A stretch of 64,000 nt of DNA from Auanema rhodensis (Eukaryota > Nematoda > Chromadorea > Rhabditida > Rhabditidae), in the NCBI GenBank assembly GCA_964057225.1, contig OZ059894.1, forward strand, positions 7,326,131-7,390,130. The letters are read 5' to 3'. The notes under the pieces are model-generated. The model saw only the letters and a program-made list of their open reading frames with translations, ran no database searches and was not told the DNA's origin. The translations under genes were made by a program, and so were the position numbers. Below are positions 1 to 11,878 of the stretch, piece by piece; within the stretch, counting starts at the first letter, position 1; each line of letters starts with the position of its first letter.

Positions 1-2
1 CT

Positions 3-122
3 GGACCAAACCACGAATATGTACTAAAGTTGGCCGAAAATGTGCGAAGACTATTCCCCGAAGAAGAGGATGACCACCTGTTTGAGCTTGAAACCCTTAT
101 TCGACGATCTGCATTTGCCTGA
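3..122 (+). CDS. ChaC-like gamma-glutamylcyclotransferase, C-terminal fragment
   Basis: Frame 3 is open from the window edge to a TGA at 120-122 and encodes 40 residues. The fragment starts GPNHEYVLKLAENVRR and continues into an acidic stretch and an ELETLIRR-like end. This matches my recollection of the C-terminus of ChaC/gamma-glutamylcyclotransferase proteins, which end in an E-Y-x-x-x-L-A helix and an H-x-x-E-L-E helix. These cytosolic enzymes cleave glutathione or gamma-glutamyl peptides to release 5-oxoproline. The catalytic region lies outside the window, so activity cannot be judged. No splice acceptor is visible in the fragment. The next recognisable gene begins 1.4 kb downstream, so this gene is unrelated to the inhibitor array. 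Confidence 0.7.
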   Translation, partial: GPNHEYVLKLAENVRRLFPEEEDDHLFELETLIRRSAFA

Positions 123-1500
123 ACATTTTGCAATTTTTTAAAAAAACTAATCTCAGATTGACAATCTATTTGCTATGTTTTTTTTCAAATAGATATCAGC
201 ATGTAATGCCCAACGCTTTCAACCTCAAACTTTAATGAGGATCAGCTTTATGCGATTTTGTACATATGTATATGATTTGTATAATTGTAACTACTTGGAT
301 CTGTTTCATCTGAACAAATAGGCAACGAACTGCTCAACTATCTTTCTATGTTTCCAAAACAACTCATGCCCATATTGCTTTCTAATTTCAAAAATTTCGA
401 TTATTAATGATCATCCTTATTCATATCGCATGAGATGTCAGTGAGCTTCTTCACATTTGAACGTTTGTTGAGTACCAGTTCGGCTATGATTTTTTTAGAA
501 AAAAAAGCATTAACGAGTTTCATGGGTTGTCCAGTTGCTCTCTCACGTGTACTTACTTTCTAATCGTCTACCGAAATTGATATTTCTTTAACGAATAGAA
601 ACTTTTACAAAAGTTTTAACATTTAAAACTGTTTATTTCTATGTTTTATTGACCGTTTTAGGAATCAATAGCATTAAAGGTTTTATATTATATATATTTC
701 AAACACATTTCACTAAACATCATACAGTACTACAATGATATTGAAAAAAAAGTTATATACTTCACAGTTTGAGCTCCAAACTACATGTTATGTGCTGGTA
801 TGCTAACATATATGAGAGCTGGAAATATTTTTTGAATGATCCTACTTCTTTTCGGGAAAGTAAGTACGAGTTCGTTGTATATAGCAACACCTTCTTGTTA
901 AACTCAGATTTGAAATATCATTTTGGCTCCAAAGAAGAGATCCTGTAGATCAAATTTCAAAGTAATAATTTTCAAAGTAATGTTTGCCTTTAGTGAAGGA
1001 CTATGAGATATTGAATGAACTATTATTTTTTTATTTTTTGACTTCAAAACAAAACCCAAAATCAAAAATATTTATTTTTTAAACTTTCATATCATTATTG
1101 GAACAGGTTTCGATCAAAGAAGTGCGAAGTTTTTCAGATTATATCAGTTTATTACCATAATTGATAGAAAATATGCGCAAAACGATTGTTTTCTCTGTGT
1201 AATTATACTTGAAAACAACAAATCACCTGGTTAAGGGGTACATATATATATACCTTGAAATACAGAGTGATATTCAGTACAGTTTGATTATAATTTAAAC
1301 TGTGATTTACATATCGAAACACCATTTATTATTTGTACACAGTAATTTCGCTATCTTGGTGTTTTTCCTAAAATGATTTAGTTCAGTCTTTTGTTCTTCT
1401 TTGCTTTAAACTATGATGTCATTTTAGTTAATGTTCATCTGTAACTGATTTCTTTTTAAAAAAAATGTTTTATTAAACTTTTTATGTCCTTGTACCTATG
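123..1500. other. Intergenic region and left edge of the TIL array
   Basis: No gene is supported here. From about 835 the sequence becomes recognisably homologous to the spacer that precedes units 2-5 (for example 4260-4560): the CCTACTTCTT start, the GGCTCCAAAGA block and the GATTATATCAGTTTATTACC block all match with point differences. This places the left edge of the array near 835. Positions 1150-1440 differ from the equivalent stretch in the other units, so a1 has its own upstream sequence. Confidence 0.6.
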
Positions 1501-1509
1501 ATCATTCTA

Positions 1510-1517
1510 TATAAAAG
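1510..1517 (+). promoter_or_regulatory. TATA box of a1
   Basis: TATAAAAG lies 38 bp before the a1 start codon. The same spacing recurs in every a-type gene (4844, 8174, 12033, 16097) and in the b-type genes (3144, 6478, 9808, 13667, 18328). The conservation in both gene types makes this a likely core promoter. Confidence 0.7.
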
Positions 1518-1554
1518 TTCTAACCAACATCTATTCAGATTTAAACCAATTAAG

Positions 1555-2209
1555 ATGTCTGTTCTTCGTTTGGTAAGATTATCTTTCAATTTCTAAACAA
1601 TGATTTTCATTCTCAGATTATTGCTCTTGCAATTCTTGCTGTAACTATCGAAGCTGGTGTGAACTACCTAGTTAGAGAAGCTAGAAACAGTCCAGTTAAA
1701 CCACGTCAGTTTCATCTTCATTTATCTTGAAATAGCATCAAGTTCAGAATGTGGTGAGAATGAGCAATTTACCAACTGTGGAACTGCTTGTGAGCCCAAG
1801 TGTGGTGATCCAGAATTCGTATGACATTCACAATGAATTTTCTCTAAAAACGACTTTTTTAAAGATGGCATGCACCCTTCAGTGTATCGTTAATGTTTGC
1901 CAATGCAAGCAAGGTTTTGCCCGGGACAGCCAAGGAATTTGTATTCCAAAGGAAGACTGTAACAAGGGTAAGTTTCTTTTCACAAAGTTTTTATTTAAAA
2001 AATATTGATCTTTTAATTTTTCAGGAAATTACTCTACACCTAAATGCCATCCATGTAAACCCAACGAGTATTGCAAACTAGTACAGGTTAACTGCATACA
2101 AGCACCATGCCCTCCAATTCCCATGTGCACACCTCGGTTAGTTTTAAAATTTCTTCTTATAGAGGTTTCCTATAATTATAATTTAAAAATCATTTGTAGG
2201 TATCAATAA
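1555..2209 (+). CDS. Secreted TIL-domain protease inhibitor, a-type copy 1
   Basis: Predicted secreted serine-protease inhibitor of 133 residues. Exons are 1555-1572, 1617-1704, 1748-1818, 1865-1967, 2025-2136 and 2200-2209; all phases agree. A hydrophobic signal peptide ending about VTIEAG is followed by a short basic spacer (ARNSPVKPR). A ten-cysteine TIL domain runs from CGENEQF to KEDC, then a six-cysteine tail (CHPCKPNEYC to PIPMC). In the Ascaris-type inhibitor fold the scissile bond lies between Cys5 and Cys6; here that loop reads ACTLQC, so P1 would be Leu, suggesting a chymotrypsin- or elastase-like target. The start is the first ATG after a TATAAAAG box. AATAAA follows at 2290. The target protease is unknown. 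Confidence 0.88.
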
Positions 2210-2246
2210 ACGAATCAGAAATCATCGACATGTGTATAAACATTTT

Positions 2247-2296
2247 TTTTTCATGTTTGTATTTACATCGATTGAAAAACAAAATATACAATAAAT
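2247..2296 (+). promoter_or_regulatory. Shared 3' UTR block with poly(A) signal
   Basis: A stretch of about 48 bp containing TTTACATCGATTGAAAAAC and ending in AATAAAT is nearly identical after a-type and b-type genes (3959-4008 for b1, 17230-17287 after a5, 19137-19185 for b5). The coding exons and surrounding spacers of the two types have diverged far more. AATAAA at 2290-2295 is the likely cleavage signal. The upstream part may be a conserved RNA element or recently converted sequence. Confidence 0.6.
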
Positions 2297-2299
2297 CTT

Positions 2300-3140
2300 T
2301 CAAAGAATTTCTTTCTTTTTTCTTTCAAAATAACTGTGAAACAAAAGCTGAAATTGTGCTTCCGTACAAGGTCGTTCCAGCCTGTGAATAAGTTTAGGTC
2401 AGACTTCAACTTCTAGTTTGCTTCAAATTAGAGGTCCAAGCCTTATTGATTCTAAATTTGAGTGGGTTTGGATCTTCCAACTTGAATGACTTTAACGAAC
2501 AGTCCTCGAGTTTGATGATAGAAGTTGAAGCTTCTACTTTTAGTACGACATAAGCGTTGGCTCTTGTTGTGTAAAGATCAAGTTTTATACTCTAGATAGT
2601 TCGAAATTGAAGTTCTGTCAAAGTCGTTCATTCCGTTTGTGAGTCAGAATACAGAAGAAACTTTCGTCGGGTCTGATGTTCGAAATCGGATTTGACTCAA
2701 TTTACAGTACCGATCATATCCTACCACCCCTGAGATGTGTGGTGAATGGTGATCAGGCTGCAACTACTCGACCACAAGTCATTTTGGGTTGATGGTAGGA
2801 AATTCGACTTCAATTGAGACTCGCTGGTTCAACTTCGCGTGGCTCCTTTCTTTTAGGAATGACTGCACAACTCGGAAACAGATGAAGCGTCAACTTCGGC
2901 TGCAAGGCTGCATCGGAATGAATTGTTATTGACCATTTTCAATCAAAGATATCGTGAAGAACCCACGTTTGACTATGCTGAGTTGGCAAACAATCCAGTA
3001 CACAGCTACTAGGGAGGTCATGTTTTTAAGATCATATCAGGTTTATCAGGTAAATTAAAGAGAGGAAAGAGTAATAAACAATATTTTTCCATTAAAAAGT
3101 AATTGAAATCGGTACTAAACTCTTTGATTAGACTGACTTT
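2300..3140. repeat. a-to-b spacer, repeated in every unit
   Basis: This spacer recurs with very few changes at about 5634-6474, 8964-9804 and 12823-13663. A shorter, more diverged version lies at 17827-18324. It has no convincing open frame and carries the b-type promoter at its end. It shows that the duplicated unit contains both genes and their intergenic DNA. Confidence 0.8.
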
Positions 3141-3188
3141 TCATATAAAAGCTCTGACCAACATCAGTTCGAACTCAACGAAATCAAG

Positions 3189-3891
3189 ATGTCTGCTCTT
3201 CGTTTGGTAAGCTTATTTGTGAATTTTTAAGAAATAATTTTCATTCTCAGATTATTGCTGTTGCAATTCTTGCTGTAACTATCGAAGCTGGAGTTAACTA
3301 CCCAGCTCACAGAGCTAGAAACAGTCCACCTAGACCCCGTCAGTTTCAACTTCACTTATCATAACTTCAAATTCCTGTTGCTTTAGAATGTGGAATCAAC
3401 GAGCATTACACGAATTGTGGAACTGCTTGTGAGCCTAAATGTGGTGATCCAGAATTCGTATGACATTCTCAGTGAATTTTCTCTGAAAATGAATTTTTTT
3501 AAGATGCCATGTACTCTTCAATGCATCGTTGGTGTCTGTCAGTGCATTCATGGGCATTCAAGAAACAGCCAAGGAATCTGTATTCCAAATGAAGAATGTT
3601 ACAACGGTGAGCAATCTGTTCTTGCTAAAGACATGGTTGATCTGAAAAAAATTGAAAAACTTATAATCAAATCCTGAAATGCTGTTATTTCAGATCTTCC
3701 AGATTATTCCTACGACATAGCATGTAACAGACCATGTCCAAGAACCCATGTATGCCAATTTATGAATGATTGCAGTCAAGGATATTGTAAAAAAATTCCT
3801 GTATGTGTATCCGCATTCCCTTACATGGTTAGTATATCAGAAGATATTTGAATTCGTTTAATTCTGATTTATGTTTTAGCCATATCAGTAA
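3189..3891 (+). CDS. Secreted TIL-domain protease inhibitor, b-type copy 1
   Basis: Protein of 141 residues from exons 3189-3206, 3251-3338, 3387-3457, 3504-3606, 3694-3827 and 3880-3891. The signal peptide is almost the same as in the a-type. The spacer has ARNSPPRPR. The TIL domain runs from CGINEHY to NEEC with ten cysteines and a predicted P1 Leu (PCTLQC). The tail domain differs from the a-type: CNRPCPRTHVC, then a Cys-x5-Cys-x4-Cys-x5-Cys pattern ending in PVCVSAFPYM and PYQ. A TATAAAAG box lies at 3144-3151 and AATAAA at 4002-4007. The common 5' half and distinct 3' exon suggest that a and b arose from an older duplication. Confidence 0.88.
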
Positions 3892-4021
3892 CTGGCGATA
3901 ATCAATCCACATCCACATCCACATGTACTCAGATCGACATGTCTATAACCTTTTTTGTTTTTTCATGTTTGTATTTACATCGATTGAAAAACAAAATATA
4001 CAATAAATATTAAAAAAATAC

Positions 4022-4061
4022 GTTTTTTCTCTCACTCTTTCTTACTCTCTCTCTCTCGCTC

Positions 4062-4113
<52 letters not shown>

Positions 4114-4151
4114 TCGCTCTCTCGCTCTCTCTTTCATGTTCTCTCTCTATG
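4022..4151. repeat. CT-rich microsatellite after b1
   Basis: An almost pure (CT)n tract with occasional CTCG and CTCA interruptions lies about 15 bp after the b1 poly(A) signal. Equivalent tracts follow b2, b3 and b4 with different lengths, and a short remnant lies at 17305-17340. Confidence 0.9.
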
Positions 4152-4259
4152 GGTTAAAATCGATATTGGAAACTATCATCTGAAACTTAAACTCGAACTT
4201 GATCTTAACTTCAAAATGAGATTTTTAAGTTTTTGATTAAACCTAAGCTAGACTTTCAA

Positions 4260-4840
4260 TAATTATCCTACTTCTTATCGGGAAAGAAGCAGCAACATCT
4301 TCTGGTTAAACTCAGATTTGAAATGTCGTTTTGGCTCCAAAGATCAAATTTCAAAGTAATAATTTTCAAAGTAATGCTTTCCTTTAGTGAAGGACTATGA
4401 GATACTGAATGAACTATTATTTTTTTATTTTTTGACTTCAAAACAAAACCCAAAATCAAAAATATTTATTTTTTAAACTTTCATATCATTATTGGAACAG
4501 GTTTCGATCAAAGAAGTGCGAAGTTTTTCAGATTATATCAGTTTATTACCATAATTAAATCAAAATATGAGTAGCACAATGCTTTCCTGCAAAAAAGATT
4601 ATTCAAAATCGTTTAAATGCCCCAAATATTTGGTATAAAAGCCATGTCTTTCCGGAAAGTCAGTTATATCAAGTTGAGATTTCCCATTGAACCTCTGAAT
4701 CACTATTTCTATCATACTCTGATGTTTTTTCCAAAATACTGTGCTACTTAGGTTAATTTAGTTTCTCTGACTAGACTGAACCAAGTTTTAAAAAAAAAAT
4801 GTTTTATTAAACTTTTTATGTCCTTGTACCTATGATCATT
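4260..4840. repeat. b-to-a spacer with an extra TATA box
   Basis: This spacer recurs at about 7590-8170, 10905-12029 and 14968-16093. It carries a second TATAAAAG (4635-4642) about 250 bp before the a2 start, in addition to the proximal box. A 63-codon minus-strand frame recurs at the same place in each copy, but only because the repeat is copied; it has no start context, splice signals or recognisable family. Confidence 0.75.
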
Positions 4841-4888
4841 CTATATAAAAGTTCTAACCAACATCTATTCAGATTTAAACCAATTAAG

Positions 4889-5543
4889 ATGTCTGTTCTT
4901 CGTTTGGTAAGATTATCTTTCAATTTCTAAACAATGATTTTCATTCTCAGATTATTGCTCTTGCAATTCTTGCTGTAACTATCGAAGCTGGTGTGAACTA
5001 CCTAGTTAGAGAAGCTAGAAACAGTCCAGTTAAACCACGTCAGTTTCATCTTCATTTATCTTGAAATAGCATCAAGTTCAGAATGTGGTGAGAATGAGCA
5101 ATTTACCAACTGTGGAACTGCTTGTGAGCCCAAGTGTGGTGATCCAGAATTCGTATGACATTCACAAAGAATTTTCTCTAAAAACCAATTTTTTCAAGAT
5201 GCTATGCACTCGACAGTGTATCGTTAATGTTTGCCAATGCAAGCAAGGTTTTGCCCGGGACAGCCAAGGAATTTGTATTCCAAAGGAAGACTGTAACAAG
5301 GGTAAGTTTCTTTTCACAAAGTTTTTATTTAAAAAATATTGATCTTTTAATTTTTCAGGAAATTACTCTACACCTAAATGCCATCCATGTAAACCCAACG
5401 AGTATTGCAAACTAGTACAGGTTAACTGCATACAAGCACCATGCCCTCCAATTCCCATGTGCACACCTCGGTTAGTTTTAAAATTTCTTCTTATAGAGGT
5501 TTCCTATAATTATAATTTAAAAATCATTTGTAGGTATCAATAA
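4889..5543 (+). CDS. Secreted TIL-domain protease inhibitor, a-type copy 2 (P1 Arg)
   Basis: Exons 4889-4906, 4951-5038, 5082-5152, 5199-5301, 5359-5470 and 5534-5543 encode 133 residues identical to copy 1 except around the reactive loop. There the acceptor-side sequence changes and the protein reads MLCTRQC instead of MACTLQC. P1 would be Arg, the residue favoured by trypsin-like proteases. The switch lies at the very start of exon 4, and the last bases of the preceding intron change with it. All ten TIL cysteines are kept. Confidence 0.88.
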
Positions 5544-6522
5544 ACGAATCAGAAATCATCGACATGTGTATAAACATTTTTTTTTCATGTTTGTATTTAC
5601 ATCGATTGAAAAACAAAATATACAATAAATCTTTCAAAGAATTTCTTTCTTTTTTCTTTCAAAATAACTGTGAAACAAAAGCTGAAATTGTGCTTCCGTA
5701 CAATGTCGTTCCAGCCTGTGAATAAGTTTAGATCAGACTTCAACTTCTAGTTTGCTTCAAATTAGAGGTCCAAGCCTTATTGATTCTAAATTTGAGTGGG
5801 TTTGGATCTTCCAACTTGAATGACTTTAACGAACAGTCCTCGAGTTTGATGATAGAAGTTGAAGCTTCTACTTTTAGTACGACATAAGCGTTGGCTCTTG
5901 TTGTGTAAAGATCAAGTTTTATACTCTAGATAGTTCGAAATTGAAGTTCTGTCAAAGTCGTTCATTCCATTTGTGAGTCAGAATACAGAAGAAACTCTCG
6001 TCGGGTCTGATATTCGAAATCGGATTTGACTCAATTTACAGTACCGATCATATCCTACCACCCCTGAGATGTGTGGTGAATGGTGATCAGGCTGCAACTA
6101 CTCGACCACAAGTCATTTTGGGTTGATGGTAGGAAATTCGACTTCAATTGAGACTCGCTGGTTCAACTTCGCGTGGCTCCTTTCTTTTAGGAATGACTGC
6201 ACAACTCGGAAACAGATGAAGCGTCAACTTCGGCTGCAAGGCTGCATCGGAATGAATTGTTATTGACCATTTTCAATCAAAGATATCGTGAAGAACCCAC
6301 GTTTGACTATGCTGAGTTGGCAAACAATCCAGTACACAGCTACTAGGGAGGTCATGTTTTTAAGATCATATCAGGTTTATCAGGTAAATTAAAGAGAGGA
6401 AAGAGTAATAAACAATATTTTTCCATTAAAAAGTAATTGAAATCGGTACTAAACTCTTTGATTAGACTGACTTTTCATATAAAAGCTCTGACCAACATCA
6501 GTTCGAACTCAACGAAATCAAG

Positions 6523-7225
6523 ATGTCTGCTCTTCGTTTGGTAAGCTTATTTGTGAATTTTTAAGAAATAATTTTCATTCTCAGATTATTGCTGTTGCAA
6601 TTCTTGCTGTAACTATCGAAGCTGGAGTTAACTACCCAGCTCACAGAGCTAGAAACAGTCCACCTAGACCCCGTCAGTTTCAACTTCACTTATCATAACT
6701 TCAAATTCCTGTTGCTTTAGAATGTGGAATCAACGAGCATTACACGAATTGTGGAACTGCTTGTGAGCCTAAATGTGGTGATCCAGAATTCGTATGACAT
6801 TCTCAGTGAATTTTCTCTGAAAATGAATTTTTTTAAGATGCCATGTACTCTTCAATGCATCGTTGGTGTCTGTCAGTGCATTCATGGGCATTCAAGAAAC
6901 AGCCAAGGAATCTGTATTCCAAATGAAGAATGTTACAACGGTGAGCAATCTGTTCTTGCTAAAGACATGGTTGATCTGAAAAAAATTGAAAAACTTATAA
7001 TCAAATCCTGAAATGCTGTTATTTCAGATCTTCCAGATTATTCCTACGACATAGCATGTAACAGACCATGTCCAAGAACCCATGTATGCCAATTTATGAA
7101 TGATTGCAGTCAAGGATATTGTAAAAAAATTCCTGTATGTGTATCCGCATTCCCTTACATGGTTAGTATATCAGAAGATATTTGAATTCGTTTAATTCTG
7201 ATTTATGTTTTAGCCATATCAGTAA
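6523..7225 (+). CDS. Secreted TIL-domain protease inhibitor, b-type copy 2
   Basis: Exons 6523-6540, 6585-6672, 6721-6791, 6838-6940, 7028-7161 and 7214-7225 give the same 141 residues as b1; I see no coding difference. The intron sequences also match. It sits 3334 bp after b1, the same offset as a1 to a2, so the pair was duplicated as one block. Confidence 0.87.
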
Positions 7226-7355
7226 CTGGCGATAATCAATCCACATCCACATCCACATGTACTCAGATCGACATGTCTATAACCTTTTTTGTTTTTTCAT
7301 GTTTGTATTTACATCGATTGAAAAACAAAATATACAATAAATATTAAAAAAATAC

Positions 7356-7395
7356 GTTTTTTCTCTCACTCTTTCTTACTCTCTCTCTCTCGCTC

Positions 7396-7443
<48 letters not shown>

Positions 7444-7481
7444 TCGCTCTCTCGCTCTCTCTTTCATGTTCTCTCTCTATG
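7356..7481. repeat. CT-rich microsatellite after b2
   Basis: Same tract as after b1, a few base pairs shorter. Confidence 0.9.
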
Positions 7482-8218
7482 GGTTAAAATCGATATTGGA
7501 AACTATCATCTGAAACTTAAACTCGAACTTGATCTTAACTTCAAAATGAGATTTTTAAGTTTTTGATTAAACCTAAGCTAGACTTTCAATAATTATCCTA
7601 CTTCTTATCGGGAAAGAAGCAGCAACATCTTCTGGTTAAACTCAGATTTGAAATGTCGTTTTGGCTCCAAAGATCAAATTTCAAAGTAATAATTTTCAAA
7701 GTAATGCTTTCCTTTAGTGAAGGACTATGAGATACTGAATGAACTATTATTTTTTTATTTTTTGACTTCAAAACAAAACCCAAAATCAAAAATATTTATT
7801 TTTTAAACTTTCATATCATTATTGGAACAGGTTTCGATCAAAGAAGTGCGAAGTTTTTCAGATTATATCAGTTTATTACCATAATTAAATCAAAATATGA
7901 GTAGCACAATGCTTTCCTGCAAAAAAGATTATTCAAAATCGTTTAAATGCCCCAAATATTTGGTATAAAAGCCATGTCTTTCCGGAAAGTCAGTTATATC
8001 AAGTTGAGATTTCCCATTGAACCTCTGAATCACTATTTCTATCATACTCTGATGTTTTTTCCAAAATACTGTGCTACTTAGGTTAATTTAGTTTCTCTGA
8101 CTAGACTGAACCAAGTTTTAAAAAAAAAATGTTTTATTAAACTTTTTATGTCCTTGTACCTATGATCATTCTATATAAAAGTTCTAACCAACATCTATTC
8201 AGATTTAAACCAATTAAG

Positions 8219-8873
8219 ATGTCTGTTCTTCGTTTGGTAAGATTATCTTTCAATTTCTAAACAATGATTTTCATTCTCAGATTATTGCTCTTGCAATTCT
8301 TGCTGTAACTATCGAAGCTGGTGTGAACTACCTAGTTAGAGAAGCTAGAAACAGTCCAGTTAAACCACGTCAGTTTCATCTTCATTTATCTTGAAATAGC
8401 ATCAAGTTCAGAATGTGGTGAGAATGAGCAATTTACAAACTGTGGAACTGCTTGTGAGCCCAAGTGTGGTGATCCAGAATTCGTATGACATTCACAAAGA
8501 ATTTTCTCTAAAAACCAATTTTTTCAAGATGCTATGCACTCGACAGTGTATCGTTAATGTTTGCCAATGCAAGCAAGGTTTTGCCCGGGACAGCCAAGGA
8601 ATTTGTATTCCAAAGGAAGACTGTAACAAGGGTAAGTTTCTTTTCACAAAGTTTTTATTTAAAAAATATTGATCTTTTAATTTTTCAGGAAATTACTCTA
8701 CACCTAAATGCCATCCATGTAAACCCAACGAGTATTGCAAACTAGTACAGGTTAACTGCATACAAGCACCATGCCCTCCAATTCCCATGTGCACACCTCG
8801 GTTAGTTTTAAAATTTCTTCTTATAGAGGTTTCCTATAATTATAATTTAAAAATCATTTGTAGGTATCAATAA
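8219..8873 (+). CDS. Secreted TIL-domain protease inhibitor, a-type copy 3 (P1 Arg)
   Basis: Exons 8219-8236, 8281-8368, 8412-8482, 8529-8631, 8689-8800 and 8864-8873. The protein equals copy 2, with CTRQC at the predicted reactive site. A single A-for-C change in exon 3 (ACC to ACA, Thr) is silent. Copies 2 and 3 are therefore the closest pair among the a-type genes. Confidence 0.87.
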
Positions 8874-9852
8874 ACGAATCAGAAATCATCGACATGTGTA
8901 TAAACATTTTTTTTTCATGTTTGTATTTACATCGATTGAAAAACAAAATATACAATAAATCTTTCAAAGAATTTCTTTCTTTTTTCTTTCAAAATAACTG
9001 TGAAACAAAAGCTGAAATTGTGCTTCCGTACAAGGTCGTTCCAGCCTGTGAATAAGTTTAGGTCAGACTTCAACTTCTAGTTTGCTTCAAATTAGAGGTC
9101 CAAGCCTTATTGATTCTAAATTTGAGTGGGTTTGGATCTTCCAACTTGAATGACTTTAACGAACAGTCCTCGAGTTTGATGATAGAAGTTGAAGCTTCTA
9201 CTTTTAGTACGACATAAGCGTTGGCTCTTGTTGTGTAAAGATCAAGTTTTATACTCTAGATAGTTCGAAATTGAAGTTCTGTCAAAGTCGTTCATTCCAT
9301 TTGTGAGTCAGAATACAGAAGAAACTCTCGTCGGGTCTGATATTCGAAATCGGATTTGACTCAATTTACAGTACCGATCATATCCTACCAACCCTGAGAT
9401 GTGTGGTGAATGGTGATGAGGCTGCAACTACTCGACCACAAGTCATTTTGGATTGATGGTAGGAAATTCGACTTCAATTGAGACTCACTGGTTCAACTTC
9501 GCGTGGCTCCTTTCTTTTAGGAATAACTGCACAACTCGGAAACAGATGAAGCGTCAACTTCGGCTGCAAGGCTGCATCGGAATGAATTGTTATTGACCAT
9601 TTTCAATCAAAGATATCGTGAAGAACCCACGTTTGACTATGCTGAGTTGGCAAACAATCCAGTACACAGCTACTAGGGAGGTCATGTTTTTAAGATCATA
9701 TCAGGTTTATCAGGTAAATTAAAGAGAGGAAAGAGTAATAAACAATATTTTTCCATTAAAAAGTAATTGAAATCGGTACTAAACTCTTTGATTAGACTGA
9801 CTTTTCATATAAAAGCTCTGACCAACATCAGTTCGAACTCAACGAAATCAAG

Positions 9853-10555
9853 ATGTCTGCTCTTCGTTTGGTAAGCTTATTTGTGAATTTTTAAGAAATA
9901 ATTTTCATTCTCAGATTATTGCTGTTGCAATTCTTGCTGTAACTATCGAAGCTGGAGTTAACTACCCAGCTCACAGAGCTAGAAACAGTCCACCTAGACC
10001 CCGTCAGTTTCAACTTCACTTATCATAACTTCAAATTCCTGTTGCTTTAGAATGTGGAATCAACGAGCATTACACGAATTGTGGAACTGCTTGTGAGCCT
10101 AAATGTGGTGATCCAGAATTCGTATGACATTCTCAGTGAATTTTCTCTGAAAATGAATTTTTTTAAGATGCCATGTACTCTTCAATGCATCGTTGGTGTC
10201 TGTCAGTGCATTCATGGGCATTCAAGAAACAGCCAAGGAATCTGTATTCCAAATGAAGAATGTTACAACGGTGAGCAATCTGTTCTTGCTAAAGACATGG
10301 TTGATCTGAAAAAAATTGAAAAACTTATAATCAAATCCTGAAATGCTGTTATTTCAGATCTTCCAGATTATTCCTACGACATAGCATGTAACAGACCATG
10401 TCCAAGAACCCATGTATGCCAATTTATGAATGATTGCAGTCAAGGATATTGTAAAAAAATTCCTGTATGTGTATCCGCATTCCCTTACATGGTTAGTATA
10501 TCAGAAGATATTTGAATTCGTTTAATTCTGATTTATGTTTTAGCCATATCAGTAA
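9853..10555 (+). CDS. Secreted TIL-domain protease inhibitor, b-type copy 3
   Basis: Exons 9853-9870, 9915-10002, 10051-10121, 10168-10270, 10358-10491 and 10544-10555 encode the same 141-residue protein as b1 and b2, with P1 Leu. The spacer before it carries a few private point changes (around 9390-9530), so the copies are not simply a sequence-assembly echo. Confidence 0.87.
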
Positions 10556-10686
10556 CTGGCGATAATCAATCCACATCCACATCCACATGTACTCAGATCG
10601 ACATGTCTATAACCTTTTTTGTTTTTTCATGTTTGTATTTACATCGATTGAAAAACAAAATATACAATAAATATTAAAAAAATACG

Positions 10687-10711
10687 TTTTTTCTCTCACT
10701 CTCTCTCGCTC

Positions 10712-10755
<44 letters not shown>

Positions 10756-10789
10756 TCGCTCTCTCGCTCTCTCTTTCATGTTCTCTCTC
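10687..10789. repeat. CT-rich microsatellite after b3
   Basis: Shortest of the four tracts; it lacks the TCTTTCTTA interruption seen after b1 and b2. Confidence 0.9.
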
Positions 10790-11327
10790 TATGGGTTAAA
10801 ATCGATATTGGAAACTATCATCTGAAACTTAAACTCGAACTTGATCTTAACTTCAAAATGAGATTTTTAAGTTTTTGATTAAACCTAAGCTAGACTTTCA
10901 ATAATTATCCTACTTCTTATCGGGAAAGAAGCAGCAACATCTTCTGGTTAAACTCAGATTTGAAATGTCGTTTTGGCTCCAAAGATCAAATTTCAAAGTA
11001 ATAATTTTCAAAGTAATGCTTTCCTTTAGTGAAGGACTATGAGATACTGAATGAACTATTATTTTTTTATTTTTTGACTTCAAAACAAAACCCAAAATCA
11101 AAAATATTTATTTTTTAAACTTTCATATCATTATTGGAACAGGTTTCGATCAAAGAAGTGCGAAGTTTTTCAGATTATATCAGTTTATTACCATAATTAA
11201 ATCAAAATATGAGTAGCACAATGCTTTCCTGCAAAAAAGATTATTCAAAATCGTTTAAATGCCCCAAATATTTGGTATAAAAGCCATGTCTTTCCGGAAA
11301 GTCAGTTATATCAAGTTGAGATTTCCC

Positions 11328-11878
11328 CTTTTTTCAAATTACTGTCAATTTTAAATATTACATTGAAGTTTTTATATTTTTTTTGTTTTGTTTAGTTCAA
11401 TATTCGAGAAAAATTATAAACTTGTTTTGGATTCATCAGACATATAAATTTCGAATGCTTCCAAAGCCTAAAATATTGAAACTTGCCAATAACTTTATGA
11501 GCTTAGATACAATCTTAAAAGTAACCTTTATTCAAAAATTACTTCTGGTATTCTAGATGAAATAAGTACTATATTGCTGTTTTAATTGATTTTAGTATCC
11601 GTTTTCGACACTTTCAAATACTTTGTGAAAAGTTTATGAAGAACATTTAAGTAGAACAAACACTGAATGAACTTTCATTGATCTTACAGTGATTTTTCAT
11701 ACTTATAAACATGGAATGACCTTAGTTATTACTAAAAGTATATAAAGAATTTTATTGTGACCAGGCAATCATACTTGTTTGAGACAGTTAGGAATATTCG
11801 TCATATTTCAAACAATATTATCTTGTCTCACTGGTTATCTCCCGGTATTATGTTTCGCAATTCTACATTTGCTGTTTA
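11328..11878. repeat. 551-bp segment present only upstream of a4 and a5
   Basis: Upstream of a2 and a3 the sequence reads ATTTCCC-ATTG-AACCTCTG. Here the ATTG is replaced by about 551 bp, repeated at 15392-15942. It contains a TATATAAAG-like box near 11741 but no long open frame. I see no terminal inverted repeat or target-site duplication. It may be ancestral sequence deleted from units 2 and 3 rather than an insertion. Confidence 0.7.

Noticed and set aside
4268-4459. 63-codon minus-strand frame recurring at 7598, 10910 and 14974
   Set aside because: It recurs only because the whole array unit is copied. It has no signal peptide, splice sites or recognisable domain, and its equivalent at the left edge is disrupted.
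11328-11878. DNA transposon insertion upstream of a4
   Set aside because: No terminal inverted repeats, target-site duplication or open frame; a deletion in the other units explains it as well.
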